In this document: piece after piece, positions 47,986 through 55,528 of the stretch
Position numbering within the stretch: position 1 is the first letter of the stretch
Layout: every line of letters begins with the position of its first letter
DNA from: Streptomyces sp. P9-A4
Lineage (GTDB): Bacteria; Actinomycetota; Actinomycetes; Streptomycetales; Streptomycetaceae
Direction of reading: 5' to 3'
DNA: 64,000 nt
NCBI RefSeq assembly: GCF_036634195.1
Contig: NZ_JAZIFY010000001.1
Location: forward strand, 3,358,501 to 3,422,500
The notes under the pieces: generated by a model
Database searches by the model: none
What the model saw: only the letters and a program-made list of their open reading frames with translations
What the model was told of the DNA's origin: nothing
Made by a program: the position numbers and the translations under genes

Positions 47986-49269
47986 ATGAACGGCTGGGCC
48001 GTCGTGGCCGCCGGGGGTGTGGTCGTCGGCTACGGGATGCTCTCGCGGCGCCTGTCGACCACGGTGCTCTCGGGACCTTTGGTGTTCATGCTCGTAGGTG
48101 TGGCGATCGGCCCGCTGGGCCTGGATCTGCTGGACCGCGCGAAGGATCCCGAGGTCACGCGGACCCTGCTGGAGAGCGCACTGGTGCTCCTGCTGTTCGC
48201 GGACGCGGCGGGAATCAGGGCTCGGGACCTGCGCCGGGAGGGGTTCCTGCCGCTGCGGCTGCTCACGGTGGGCATGCCGGCCACGATGGCTCTGGGGTGG
48301 CTGGCGGCCTGGCCCCTGCTGCCCGGCCTCGGTATGTGGGAGCTGGCCTTGGCCGCCATCATCCTGGCGCCGACGGACGCCGCGCTCGGGCAGCAGGCCT
48401 TCTCCAACAAGCAGGTGCCGCCGCTGATCCGCGGCGGCCTGTCCGTGGAATCCGGTGTGAACGACGGTCTGGCGCTTCCGTTCTTCGTGCTGGCACTCGC
48501 GGCGGCGGGTGAGGGCCATGGTCATCCGGGCGTGGCCGAGACGTTCCTGCGGGCGCTGCTGCTGAGCAGCGCGATCGGCATCGCGGCCGGCTGGGCCGGG
48601 GCGAGTGTGTTGCGTTGGTCGCTGACCCGAGGGTGGAGCAGCTCCGACTGGCAGCAGTTCCTGGTCCTCGCCGTTCCGGCCGTCGCCTACGCGCTGTGCC
48701 TCATGGGCGACGGAAGCGGCTTCATCGGTTCCTGGGCCGCCGGTCTGGCCTTCGGCATCCACCTGCGCCGGACGCCCGCCGGTCTGGGCCTCCGTCCCCA
48801 GGACTCGGATCCAGCGCGGAGCACGAGGTTCACCGAACGACTCGGCCTCCTGCTCGCCTCGCTGAGCTTCCTCGTCTTCGGCGCGGTCATCCTCGGACCG
48901 ACGCTCCAGCACCTGACGTGGCGGATGGTCGTCTACGCGCTGCTCAGCCTTACCGTCCTCCGGATGCTGCCGGTCGCTCTCGCGCTGATCGGCACCGGGC
49001 TGCGCGCCACCTCCGTGGCCTACATCGGCTGGTTCGGTCCGCGCGGGCTCGCCTCCCTCGTGTTCGGCCTGCTCGCCTTCGAGGAACACCTGCCCGGGGG
49101 AACTCTGCTGAGCGGGGTCATCGCCGTGACCGTCGGCCTGAGCGTCATCCTCCACGGAGCCTCGGCTCCCTTCCTGGGAAACCGCTACGGCGCATGGTTC
49201 ACCAGAACACTCCGGGGGGAACCGAACCTGCGGGAGAACGCCCTCGCCCAAGACCACACACCGCGCTGA
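47986..49269 (+). CDS. CPA1-type Na+(K+)/H+ antiporter
   Basis: 427-residue monovalent cation/proton antiporter, 12-13 membrane helices. The ion-binding region is seen as LAAIILAPTDAALGQ and SVESGVNDGLALPFF, typical of NhaP/CPA1 exchangers; later YIGWFGPRGLASLVFGLL is the conserved GxRG segment. Moves Na+ or K+ out for H+ in. ATG 47986 has GAGGAG six bases upstream. First gene of the tRNA-flanked islet; a hairpin follows at 49305. Confidence 0.93.
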   Translation: MNGWAVVAAGGVVVGYGMLSRRLSTTVLSGPLVFMLVGVAIGPLGLDLLDRAKDPEVTRTLLESALVLLLFADAAGIRARDLRREGFLPLRLLTVGMPATMALGWLAAWPLLPGLGMWELALAAIILAPTDAALGQQAFSNKQVPPLIRGGLSVESGVNDGLALPFFVLALAAAGEGHGHPGVAETFLRALLLSSAIGIAAGWAGASVLRWSLTRGWSSSDWQQFLVLAVPAVAYALCLMGDGSGFIGSWAAGLAFGIHLRRTPAGLGLRPQDSDPARSTRFTERLGLLLASLSFLVFGAVILGPTLQHLTWRMVVYALLSLTVLRMLPVALALIGTGLRATSVAYIGWFGPRGLASLVFGLLAFEEHLPGGTLLSGVIAVTVGLSVILHGASAPFLGNRYGAWFTRTLRGEPNLRENALAQDHTPR

Positions 49270-49304
49270 AGGCCCGGTCGCTGGTGGCCCGTAGCCGCAC
49301 GTGT

Positions 49305-49331
49305 GCTCCCACGTAGTGATCGCGTGGGAGC
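49305..49331 (+). terminator. Hairpin after the antiporter gene
   Basis: 9-bp stem GCTCCCACG / CGTGGGAGC with a 9-base loop, 36 bp after the stop codon. No T-run. Confidence 0.5.
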
Positions 49332-49351
49332 CGGCGAACCCGAGAACCGCG

Positions 49352-49745
49352 AACCCCGCAAGCACTCCCCGGTCCGCTGGACCGATCGCTGATCCGCGGC
49401 CGCGCCGTGGTGGACCGGCTGGAGAGCCCGACCACCTTGCCGGTCGGCTTCGGCGGTGAGGAGCCGGTGGTCAGCGAACGGAGGCTGCGGCCCGGGGACC
49501 GGCTGCTGTGTTTCACCGACGGCCTGATCGAAGAGCATCAAGCCGGTGGGGAACAGTTCGGTGAGGAGCAACTCATCGAGTGCACCAACCGAGTCGTCCG
49601 TGACCACACGGCGGTGCGGTCGGTGGTGCGCGCGCTCTCCCACACGTTGAAGCAGGAACGAGGCGGCGTCACCAGCGACGACGCGACCATCTTCCTCATC
49701 GAGTGGCGCGGAGGCGACGCCGACCATCTCGCCGCCCTCGATTGA
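49352..49745 (+). pseudogene. C-terminal remnant of a SpoIIE/PP2C phosphatase
   Basis: About 120 codons matching only the end of the PP2C-SpoIIE domain: LIRGRAVVDRLESPTTLPVG, GDRLLCFTDGLIEEHQ (TDG metal motif) and SDDATIFLIEWR. In a complete protein some hundreds of residues (GAF/PAS and the first metal motifs) should precede. Before codon LIRG the frame slips: ANPAS-like residues that match the usual NAGHP are in another frame. The 5' part is missing, replaced by the end of the antiporter gene. A short functional product from GTG 49407 is possible but lacks catalytic residues. Confidence 0.7.
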
Positions 49746-49749
49746 GGGA

Positions 49750-49920
49750 TCACCGGACCGGGCGGCGGTGGGCGGAGCGGCGCATGCGCAGGGCGATGTA
49801 GATGAGGTCCGCCACGAGCAGCACGATGCCGATGATCAGCAGGAAGACCAGGCCGTCGGCGGTGGCACCGATGATGCCCAGCACGATCGCGATGATGATC
49901 AGGGCCAGAAAGAGCGTCAT
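49750..49920 (-). CDS. Very small membrane protein (56 residues)
   Basis: MTLFLALIIIAIVLGIIGAT begins a product with two hydrophobic helices around a short ADG turn, then a basic end RMRRSAHRRP. GAGGGGG lies ten bases before the ATG. Resembles the small hydrophobic proteins common in actinobacterial stress-gene clusters (name not known to me). Probably co-transcribed with the PRC-barrel gene 30 bp upstream. Confidence 0.7.
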   Translation of the reverse strand: MTLFLALIIIAIVLGIIGATADGLVFLLIIGIVLLVADLIYIALRMRRSAHRRPVR

Positions 49921-49950
49921 GAGGGCTGCCCCCTCGCTCGGTCGGGGAGC

Positions 49951-50307
49951 TCAGCGGCGGGCCAGCTGCCGCTCGCCGTTCGCCCCGGGCTGGTAGGGGA
50001 GGTCGTAGTGCCGGAAGACCGCCTCCTCGTCCTCGGCGGGAAGTACGTCGTCGCTGCCGATCGAAGGGCACTGCTTCACCAGCGCCTTGTCATGGACGAC
50101 CTTCACGTAGCCCGGCCCCACCGTCGCACCGTCCAGGGGAACGAACACCAGACGGTGGCGGGTGGGCAGGCCGACCCGGACCGTGGCCATGGCCGGCTCG
50201 TCGGTGCTGGTGTCGACGTAGACCGCCTCCAGCTCTCCGATCCTGTGGCCCCGCCCGTCCACCACGTCGTGGGTCCGCCACTCACGGATGTCCGCCATCT
50301 GGATCAT
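49951..50307 (-). CDS. PRC-barrel domain protein
   Basis: 118-residue protein. The PRC-barrel fold is read from WRTHDVVDGRGHRIGELEAV, DEPAMATVRVGL and LVFVPLDGATVGPGYVKV. PRC-barrels occur in photosynthetic, RNA-processing and stress proteins; in Streptomyces they often accompany general stress genes. ATG 50307 has AGGAG six bases upstream and overlaps the DUF5994 gene stop (ATGA). Confidence 0.85.
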   Translation of the reverse strand: MIQMADIREWRTHDVVDGRGHRIGELEAVYVDTSTDEPAMATVRVGLPTRHRLVFVPLDGATVGPGYVKVVHDKALVKQCPSIGSDDVLPAEDEEAVFRHYDLPYQPGANGERQLARR

Positions 50308-50798
50308 GCCGACTCCTGGCGGTGTGCAGCCGGTTCGGGAAGCGCGGCGACAAGGATCCCGGCGGCCTGGGTGACGTTGCCGGCGTCGACCGCACGGGCC
50401 ATGGCGTCACGTGCCGCGTCGGGTGTCGTGTCCGGGGGCACCACCAGGAGGGCGAAGTGGTCGTTGTCGCCACGGGTGATGAGGACGGTGTCGTCGCCTA
50501 CGGGAAAGGAGTCGAGGCGTACGACCCGGTCGTCGACGACCACACGGGTCGGGACCTCCTCCCAGGCGTCCGTGTCCAGGCCGACGCGTGTGACGGGGCC
50601 GAGGTGTGTGGTGAGAGCCCGGATCAGGGCGGGCAGCTCGGTCGCGATGTCGCGGGAGCGGGGCCACCAGGCGCCGTCGAGAACGCCTTCGCGGGAGTGG
50701 GTCGTCTGCAGCCGGAGCAGGGCCGTGCCGGGTTTCACCGCTCGGTGGATCTCGTCCGGAAGGAGCTTGGGAGGGGTGGGGATGTCGTATTCGGCCAT
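50304..50798 (-). CDS. DUF5994 family protein (first copy)
   Basis: 164-residue soluble protein of unknown function. The diagnostic block is VLDGAWWPRSRDIATELPALI, followed by a beta-rich region and a C-terminal part ALLVVPPDTTPDAARDAMARA. It shares DGAWWPRSRD and the same domain order with the protein at 51116, so these are paralogues facing apart. ATG 50798 has AGGCGG eight bases upstream. Operon with the PRC-barrel gene. On the minus strand GGGTAT (50930-50925) resembles a SigB-type -10; this is weak. Confidence 0.8.
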   Translation of the reverse strand: MAEYDIPTPPKLLPDEIHRAVKPGTALLRLQTTHSREGVLDGAWWPRSRDIATELPALIRALTTHLGPVTRVGLDTDAWEEVPTRVVVDDRVVRLDSFPVGDDTVLITRGDNDHFALLVVPPDTTPDAARDAMARAVDAGNVTQAAGILVAALPEPAAHRQESA

Positions 50799-51075
50799 AG
50801 TGGTCCGCCTGCCTGCGCGGGGCCGCCGACACCTCATGGCCGACGAGATACCGCCGTGGTCTCACGGTACTCCGCGTGCCTGCGGTCCTGCCCGTGACCA
50901 TCGGCCGGGGGCGTGCCCGCGGTCATACCCGTGGCCGCCGTCCGACAGCGTGCCCGGTGGGAAATCACCTGGTCAGAGCGGCTCGTCCGACCGCTGCGCG
51001 GAGTAGGCTGAAGGTACCGGGAGTAAGTCGAGCACCCGCTCCCACGCGGACGTCGTTTCCGGCGATCAAGACACT

Positions 51076-51097
51076 GGGCCGCCTTTCAGGGCGGCCC
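51076..51097 (+). repeat. Small hairpin before the second DUF5994 gene
   Basis: GGGCCGCC / GGCGGCCC, 8-bp stem with loop TTTCAG, ending 18 bp before ATG 51116. Could shape the leader of that mRNA. Confidence 0.4.
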
Positions 51098-51115
51098 GGG
51101 GACGGGTCCGCGATC

Positions 51116-51670
51116 ATGGCCACGACCCTGGCACCCACGCTTTCGGCGCGGCTGTCGCTGACGCCGAAGACCACCCTCGTCGGCCTTCTGGACGGCGCCT
51201 GGTGGCCTCGCTCGCGTGACCTCACCGCCGAGCTTCCGCCTCTGGTCGACGCGCTGGAGGAGCGCTACGGACGCATCACCCGCGTCACGGTGAACCCCAC
51301 CCACTGGCCCGTCGTCCCGCACACGGTTCCCGCCACCGGGCACACCGTGCACGTCGGCTGGTTCACCGAACAGGATCCCGACAAGATGATCCTGCTCTCC
51401 TACACCGTCGGCCGCTGCGACCTGCTGGTGATCCCGCCCGAGACCGAACCCGCCGCCGCCGCCCGGCTGATGACCGCCGCCGCCCTCCCCGGCAGCGTCC
51501 TGGCCGCCGGAGTCCTGATGTCCGACGAGGCCGCGACCGGCCGCCGTATGCGCGACGCCCGAAGCAGCGAGGACTCCTGGGAGACCGACGGCGGATCCGG
51601 CATCCCGCCACTCCGGCACCCGGTCGTCGGCGCGCGGATGATCCCCATGCCGGGAAGCCCGCGGAGGTGA
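51116..51670 (+). CDS. DUF5994 family protein (second copy)
   Basis: 184-residue paralogue of the protein at 50304-50798: LLDGAWWPRSRDLTAELPPLV, then VTVNPTHWPVVPHTVPATGH and CDLLVIPPETEPAAAARLM. Carries a C-terminal extension with charged residues (RRMRDARSSEDSWETDGGSG). Function unknown; tandem or divergent DUF5994 genes are common in Streptomyces stress clusters (recollection). ATG 51116 lacks a good Shine-Dalgarno. Followed 4 bp later by a small membrane gene whose GGAGG overlaps this stop. Confidence 0.8.
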   Translation: MATTLAPTLSARLSLTPKTTLVGLLDGAWWPRSRDLTAELPPLVDALEERYGRITRVTVNPTHWPVVPHTVPATGHTVHVGWFTEQDPDKMILLSYTVGRCDLLVIPPETEPAAAARLMTAAALPGSVLAAGVLMSDEAATGRRMRDARSSEDSWETDGGSGIPPLRHPVVGARMIPMPGSPRR

Positions 51671-51674
51671 CCCC

Positions 51675-51884
51675 ATGGCAACCCTGATCACGATCGCCGT
51701 GATCGCCCTGTTGATCGCGCTCGGCACCCGCCTGATCCACCGGCTCAACGCCCAGCACGACGCACGCATCGCCGCCCATCACTTCGGCGACGCCTTCCCG
51801 CCCATTCGCCGGCCGCCCGGCCCCGGCCACCGCACACCGACGGAGCAAGCCGCCCACCGCAGGCGCACGGGCACCTGGCCGTGA
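51675..51884 (+). CDS. Small single-TM protein (69 residues)
   Basis: N-terminal helix MATLITIAVIALLIALGTRL, then a basic, His/Pro-rich cytoplasmic tail (HHFGDAFPPIRRPPGPGH). A perfect GGAGG nine bases before the ATG overlaps the DUF5994 stop codon, indicating co-translation. Family unknown. Confidence 0.75.
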   Translation: MATLITIAVIALLIALGTRLIHRLNAQHDARIAAHHFGDAFPPIRRPPGPGHRTPTEQAAHRRRTGTWP

Positions 51885-51980
51885 GCACCCCTGGCCATTC
51901 CTCCGACCGAAGGCCGCGGGTGGGGCACCCGACACCCGGGACAACCCACTCGCCGGCCTCTCGCATGAAAGGACTCGGTC

Positions 51981-52253
51981 ATGGCGACACTCGGCGAGCG
52001 ACAGAGCTACCGCGAACGGGTCCTGGCCGCCCTCTACGAAGCCACCGAAGGCAACCGTCTCCTCGGAGTCCCGGGACGCAAGCTGCGGAACGACCTGCGC
52101 ATCCCGGAGGAGGACCTGGCCGCCGCCTGCACCTACCTCGCCGGCGAGGACCTGATCACCGTCGACTGGGAACCCGGCAACACCCCCGCGATGGTCTCCC
52201 TCACCCACCAGGGAATCCGCCGCATGGAGGCCGAGGAGGAAGAACGCGGCTGA
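51981..52253 (+). CDS. Small winged-helix-like protein (90 residues)
   Basis: Helical first half RVLAALYEATEGNRLLGVPG, a recognition-like segment LRNDLRIPEEDLAAACTYLAGEDLI, and a beta-hairpin ITVDWEPGNTPAMVSLTHQG, followed by a helical acidic end. The pattern is that of a winged helix that reports on open/closed states or binds DNA. GAAAGGA precedes the ATG. Last gene of the islet; its regulator role is inference. Confidence 0.75.
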   Translation: MATLGERQSYRERVLAALYEATEGNRLLGVPGRKLRNDLRIPEEDLAAACTYLAGEDLITVDWEPGNTPAMVSLTHQGIRRMEAEEEERG

Positions 52254-52358
52254 GCCGGACTACTCAGGGGCCCGCTCTCCCACTCGGCCTGTCCGGCCCC
52301 GCGGTCGTAGATCACGGGTTCGCTCCCGACGGGCACCGCGGGTGTGTCCCTCCCGGGA

Positions 52359-52387
52359 GCCGCAAGACCAGGTCAAGGGCCTGATCC
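52359..52387 (+). repeat. Direct repeat, right copy
   Basis: GCCGCAAGACCAGGTCAAGG and nine more bases, 27/29 identical to 47206-47234 next to the tRNA-Pro. Upstream (about 52311-52350) a T-arm-like CGGGTTCGCTCCCG occurs, but no clear copy of the tRNA 3' end. Confidence 0.6.
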
Positions 52388-52407
52388 TCACTGAGGGTCA
52401 GGCCCTT
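52375..52407. terminator. Terminator inside the right repeat
   Basis: AAGGGCCTGATCC pairs with GGGTCAGGCCCTT (13 bp, one wobble) between convergent genes. Resembles the tRNA-Pro terminator in its first arm only. Confidence 0.8.
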
Positions 52408-52455
52408 CCCGTGTCTTCGGTGTCCGCCCGCCGGTTGCCGGCCGACGGGGCCGGC

Positions 52456-53298
52456 TCAGGGGTGGAGCATCTCCGGCATGGGTGATTGCGGAGCCTCCAG
52501 GCCGGGCAGCAGCCAGGTCTGGAACGGGGCCAGCACCGCCAGGGCCAGGAAGACGATGCCTACGGCCTTCGAGAGGACGGGGCCCAGGCGCCACAGCTTC
52601 TCGACGAAGATCACCGCGGCCAGCACCGCCATCGCCAGGACGTTCATGACGCCGAGCGGGACGAGGACGATCATCAGTCCCCAGCAGCAGCCCACGCAGT
52701 ACAGGCCGTGGTGGAGTCCGACCCGCAGGTCGCGGGCGCGGGGGCGGTAGCCGGCGTACCGGACGAGCTGGCCCACCGGGCTCTGGCAGTGGCGCAGGCA
52801 CATGTCCTTGAGCGGGCCGAGCTGCTGCAGTCCGGCGAGCAGGAAGGCGCCGGCGCCGATCCAACGGCCGGCGGTGGGGTGGTCCCGCACCAGGGCCCCG
52901 GTCGCGGCGAGGATCCCGTACGTGGCGAGGCCGAAAACCGTCCAGGCCAGCAGGTAGCCGCCCACGAACTGGGTCGTACGGGCCGCCCGGACCCACCCGG
53001 TCGACCGGCGGCCGATGGCCCGCGCCCAGGTGATGGCCACCGGTGCCACGGACGGGAACATCATGGCGATCATCATGACCAGCCAGAACAGCAGGAACAG
53101 CGGCACGCCCAGTCCCATGGTCCCCGGCTCGATGCCCATGTCCCTGGCCTGGCCGACGACCAGGATCCAGCCGAGCACCGCCAGCAGCACCATGAGCAGC
53201 CAGGCGAGCGCGATCTCCCGTGCCGACAACAGGTTCGCCGGCCTCAGGGGTGGCGGATAGGCCCTCCGGTCGAGGCGCACACCTCCAGCACAGCACAC
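52456..53298 (-). CDS. DUF2182 metal-binding-type membrane protein
   Basis: 280-residue integral membrane protein with about seven helices. Characteristic DUF2182 features: MMIAMMFPSVAPVAITWAR in the second helix, CLRHCQSP after helix four, and a cysteine-rich helix GLYCVGCCWGLMIVLVPLG. Methionine- and cysteine-rich membrane helices suggest a metal (copper?) role. Convergent neighbour at 53464 is DUF1326, a known frequent companion. GTG 53298 is the longest start; no good Shine-Dalgarno was seen. Confidence 0.83.
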   Translation of the reverse strand: MCCAGGVRLDRRAYPPPLRPANLLSAREIALAWLLMVLLAVLGWILVVGQARDMGIEPGTMGLGVPLFLLFWLVMMIAMMFPSVAPVAITWARAIGRRSTGWVRAARTTQFVGGYLLAWTVFGLATYGILAATGALVRDHPTAGRWIGAGAFLLAGLQQLGPLKDMCLRHCQSPVGQLVRYAGYRPRARDLRVGLHHGLYCVGCCWGLMIVLVPLGVMNVLAMAVLAAVIFVEKLWRLGPVLSKAVGIVFLALAVLAPFQTWLLPGLEAPQSPMPEMLHP

Positions 53299-53463
53299 CG
53301 GCGGTCCGAACGCGCCCGCAGCCGGATGACAGGGCGTGGGGTGGAGGGGGAGAATGAGGGAGAACAGGCCCGTGAAGACCGGGCGGATGCCGGTGATACT
53401 TCCCGGGGGTTCGCCGACCTCAGGAGACCGCTGTCCGGTACAGGGTCACGAGGAGGCGGCGAC

Positions 53464-54117
53464 ATGTCCGAGACGACGGCCGTGACGGTTCCGAAGTGGC
53501 ACGCCGCCGGGGATTGGTTCGATACGTGCAGGTGCAACGTGCCGTGCCCCTGCAGCTTCGCGCAGCCGCCCACCTTCGGCGCCTGCGACGGCGTCCTGGC
53601 CTGGCACATCCGCGAGGGGCACTACGGTGACGTGACGCTCGACGGCCTCAACGTGCTGATGCTCGGGGCCTTCGTCGGCAACCTGTGGGCCGAGCACTCG
53701 GACGCGTACGGGGCGGTGTTCCTCGACGAGCGGGCCGACGACGCGCAGCGCGAAGCGCTCCAGATGATCTTCGGTGGGCAGGCGGGCAGCTGGCCCGCCG
53801 AGATGATGACGATGTTCGGCGCCGAGGTGCGGGGCATGGACATCGCCCCCGTCGAGGTGGAGGTCGCGGCCGATCTCTCCGGGTGGCGGGCCTCGGTCCC
53901 CGGCCGGGTCGAGGCGAGCGGCGAGGCCCTGACCGGACCCACGACGCCGGAGGGCGCGCGTGTCCAGTCGACGAACCTGCCGGGGGCGGAGACCGGGCCC
54001 GGCCAGACCGCGACCTGGGGCAGGTCGACGGCGGACCGGGCCGACGCGTTCGGGTTCCGGTGGAGCCGGGACGGGCAGTCCAGCAAGCACATCACCTTCG
54101 ACTGGTCCGGACCCTGA
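53464..54117 (+). CDS. DUF1326 family protein
   Basis: 217-residue soluble protein. Cys cluster DTCRCNVPCPCSF (Cys22, 24, 28, 30) near the N-terminus and GACDGVLAW mark DUF1326; WRASVPGRVEASGEALTGP and SSKHITFDWSGP are the typical C-terminal beta segments. Usually encoded beside DUF2182 membrane proteins, as here, so the two may cooperate in metal handling (inference). ATG 53464 has GAGGAGG upstream. The stop codon is part of a hairpin shared with the ArsR gene end. Confidence 0.88.
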   Translation: MSETTAVTVPKWHAAGDWFDTCRCNVPCPCSFAQPPTFGACDGVLAWHIREGHYGDVTLDGLNVLMLGAFVGNLWAEHSDAYGAVFLDERADDAQREALQMIFGGQAGSWPAEMMTMFGAEVRGMDIAPVEVEVAADLSGWRASVPGRVEASGEALTGPTTPEGARVQSTNLPGAETGPGQTATWGRSTADRADAFGFRWSRDGQSSKHITFDWSGP

Positions 54118-54143
54118 CGGAGCCGGGCCGCGGCCCCGTCAGG
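54113..54143. terminator. Bidirectional hairpin over two stop codons
   Basis: CCTGACGG (54113-54120) pairs with CCGTCAGG (54136-54143), inner CCG/CGG. The left arm contains the TGA of DUF1326 and the right arm the TGA (TCA) of the convergent ArsR gene. Confidence 0.65.
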
Positions 54144-54492
54144 CGGGCGGGTTCGTGTCCGGTGCGGAGGCCCGTTGCAGGTCGGCCAGCAGTTCGGCCT
54201 GTCCGGCCAGGACGCCGGAGAGGATCTCCCGTGCCACGACGAGCAGCGCGGCCACCCGCGCGTCGGGCAGGGAGTAGTACACGCCCGAGCCCTCGCGGCG
54301 CGCGACGACCAGATTGGACCGGCGCAGCACGGCGAGCTGCTGCGAGAGGTGCGCGGGCTCGACGCCGATCTCGGTCAGCAGCTCCGCCACCGCGTGCTCG
54401 CGCACGCTCAGCAGCTCCAGGACCCGGATGCGTACGGGGTGCCCCAGCGTTTTGAAGAACTCCGCCTTCAACTGGTAGAGCGGCGCGCTCAC
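54139..54492 (-). CDS. ArsR-type repressor (copy 1)
   Basis: 117-residue winged-helix repressor: LKAEFFKTLGHPVRIRVLEL, LLTEIGVEPAHLSQQLAVLR (recognition helix), wing REGSGVYYSL. It has no ELCVCDL metal cysteine motif, so it is not a classical arsenic sensor. About 50% identical by eye to copy 2 (57295). GTG 54492 follows GGGGGAG and gives VSAPLYQLKAEFF, aligned with copy 2. The shared operator lies 145 bp upstream at the divergent promoter. Confidence 0.9.
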   Translation of the reverse strand: MSAPLYQLKAEFFKTLGHPVRIRVLELLSVREHAVAELLTEIGVEPAHLSQQLAVLRRSNLVVARREGSGVYYSLPDARVAALLVVAREILSGVLAGQAELLADLQRASAPDTNPPA

Positions 54493-54636
54493 CTGGCGCT
54501 CCCCCGGCCCGCACGGGAGATCTCCGTAGCGGCTCCACAGGACCGCCGTCGCAGCCCGACCGTGCATCGCATCCACCCAGAACTCTTCGCCATGGGGACC
54601 ATCCTCGCGCCTTCGCGCCGACCTGACGGCCTCGAT

Positions 54637-54656
54637 AATTGCTAAGATCAGCAATT
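54637..54656. promoter_or_regulatory. ArsR operator (AATTGC-N8-GCAATT), copy 1
   Basis: Inverted repeat AATTGC TAAGATCA GCAATT (extended arms TAATTGCT/AGCAATTA, 54636-54657) in the promoter region between the ArsR gene and the divergent small genes. The same arms and spacer occur before ArsR copy 2 at 57736-57755. Confidence 0.75.
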
Positions 54657-54689
54657 ACTAAACATGAGAGCGACGGAACGGGAGTGGGC

Positions 54690-54869
54690 GTGAGCACGTT
54701 CGTCGAGGCGGTGCGGGAACGCGTACGTGCGGCGCGGGAGCGCCTCGCGGCGGCGCACGAAGCCGAGGACCCGTACGAGGCCGCACTCGCCGCCGACGAG
54801 CTGGACGACGCCCTGCGGCTGGCGCGCAAGCACGGGATCGACGCGGCGGACGAGGCGGCCGAAGGGTGA
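54690..54869 (+). CDS. Small helical protein (59 residues)
   Basis: VSTFVEAVRERVRAARERLA begins a highly charged, alanine-rich helical product, ending RLARKHGIDAADEAAEG. GGGAG lies five bases before the GTG. Lies next to the ArsR operator, so probably ArsR-controlled, and upstream of a membrane protein gene by 4 bp. No family known to me. Confidence 0.65.
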   Translation: MSTFVEAVRERVRAARERLAAAHEAEDPYEAALAADELDDALRLARKHGIDAADEAAEG

Positions 54870-54873
54870 GGGC

Positions 54874-55026
54874 ATGAGTGGGCGTGGGACGCGCGACGAC
54901 GGCGACATGGAGCGGTGGAAGGAACGCGGCGTGATGCTGCGGGTCTTCGTCTACGTGTTCGCGACCCATCTCTTCGCCGGCTTCGTCTGGCTGCTCTTCT
55001 ACGTGGGGCAGCACGCGCCGAAGTAG
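54874..55026 (+). CDS. Small membrane protein, DUF6126-like (50 residues)
   Basis: MSGRGTRDDGDMERWKERGV then one strong helix MLRVFVYVFATHLFAGFVWLLFYVGQHAPK. The RVFxYVFATHLFAGFVWLLFYxGQHA segment matches the short DUF6126 family of Streptomyces as I remember it. Follows the 59-residue gene by 4 bp; GTGAGGGC serves as ribosome site. Confidence 0.75.
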   Translation: MSGRGTRDDGDMERWKERGVMLRVFVYVFATHLFAGFVWLLFYVGQHAPK

Positions 55027-55052
55027 CGGCAGCCGCCGCGCGTCCTCCGCGG

Positions 55053-55481
55053 TCAGGCGTGCCGGACGGCGGGCTCGGGGCGCCTCACGGCCAGCGTCCA
55101 GTCGTCGCTCTGCCACTCGCGCGGTTCCTCGGCCGGGGCGTCGGGGGCCGCATGGGCGGCGAGCGCGGTGGGCAGGTCGCAGTGGACGGGAACGGGCCGG
55201 TGGTCACCGGCCGGGACGAGGGAACCGTCGGCCGGGATCGCGGCGAGTTCGAGCGGGCGGCCGTCCGCGGCGAGCCGGCGGGCGGCCTCGGCGACGGCGA
55301 GCTGGCCGCCGACCGACCATCCCCGCAGGCTGGTCAGGTCGAGGATGACCGGCCCGGCGCCGCGGGCGAGGACCCAGCCGACGGCTCCGTCGAAGCGGGC
55401 GACCGCGTCGGCGCCGAGGAACCCCGCGAGGGAGAGTACGGCCAGGTGGGGGTGGGTCGTGTAGCGCCATTCGATGGTCAT
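55053..55481 (-). CDS. STAS-domain-like protein
   Basis: 142-residue protein. HLAVLSLAGFLGADAVARFD, GPVILDLTSLRGWSVGGQLAV and ARRLAADGRPLELAAI follow the STAS beta-alpha pattern; in place of the phosphorylated DSTG motif there is RGWSVGGQ, so the switch serine may be shifted (WSVGG). It could be an anti-sigma antagonist or a SulP-associated STAS. ATG 55481 has GAAGG upstream. Last gene of the leftward ArsR-SulP group, 47 bp from the SulP stop. Confidence 0.7.
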   Translation of the reverse strand: MTIEWRYTTHPHLAVLSLAGFLGADAVARFDGAVGWVLARGAGPVILDLTSLRGWSVGGQLAVAEAARRLAADGRPLELAAIPADGSLVPAGDHRPVPVHCDLPTALAAHAAPDAPAEEPREWQSDDWTLAVRRPEPAVRHA

Positions 55482-55528
55482 CGGGCTGCCTTCGTCCTTA
55501 CAGGGGGGACATGTGGGAGGTGCCGGGC

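Noticed and set aside
50925..50949. SigB-type promoter before the DUF5994-PRC operon
   Set aside because: GGGTAT is present but the -35 match and spacing (13 bp) are poor.
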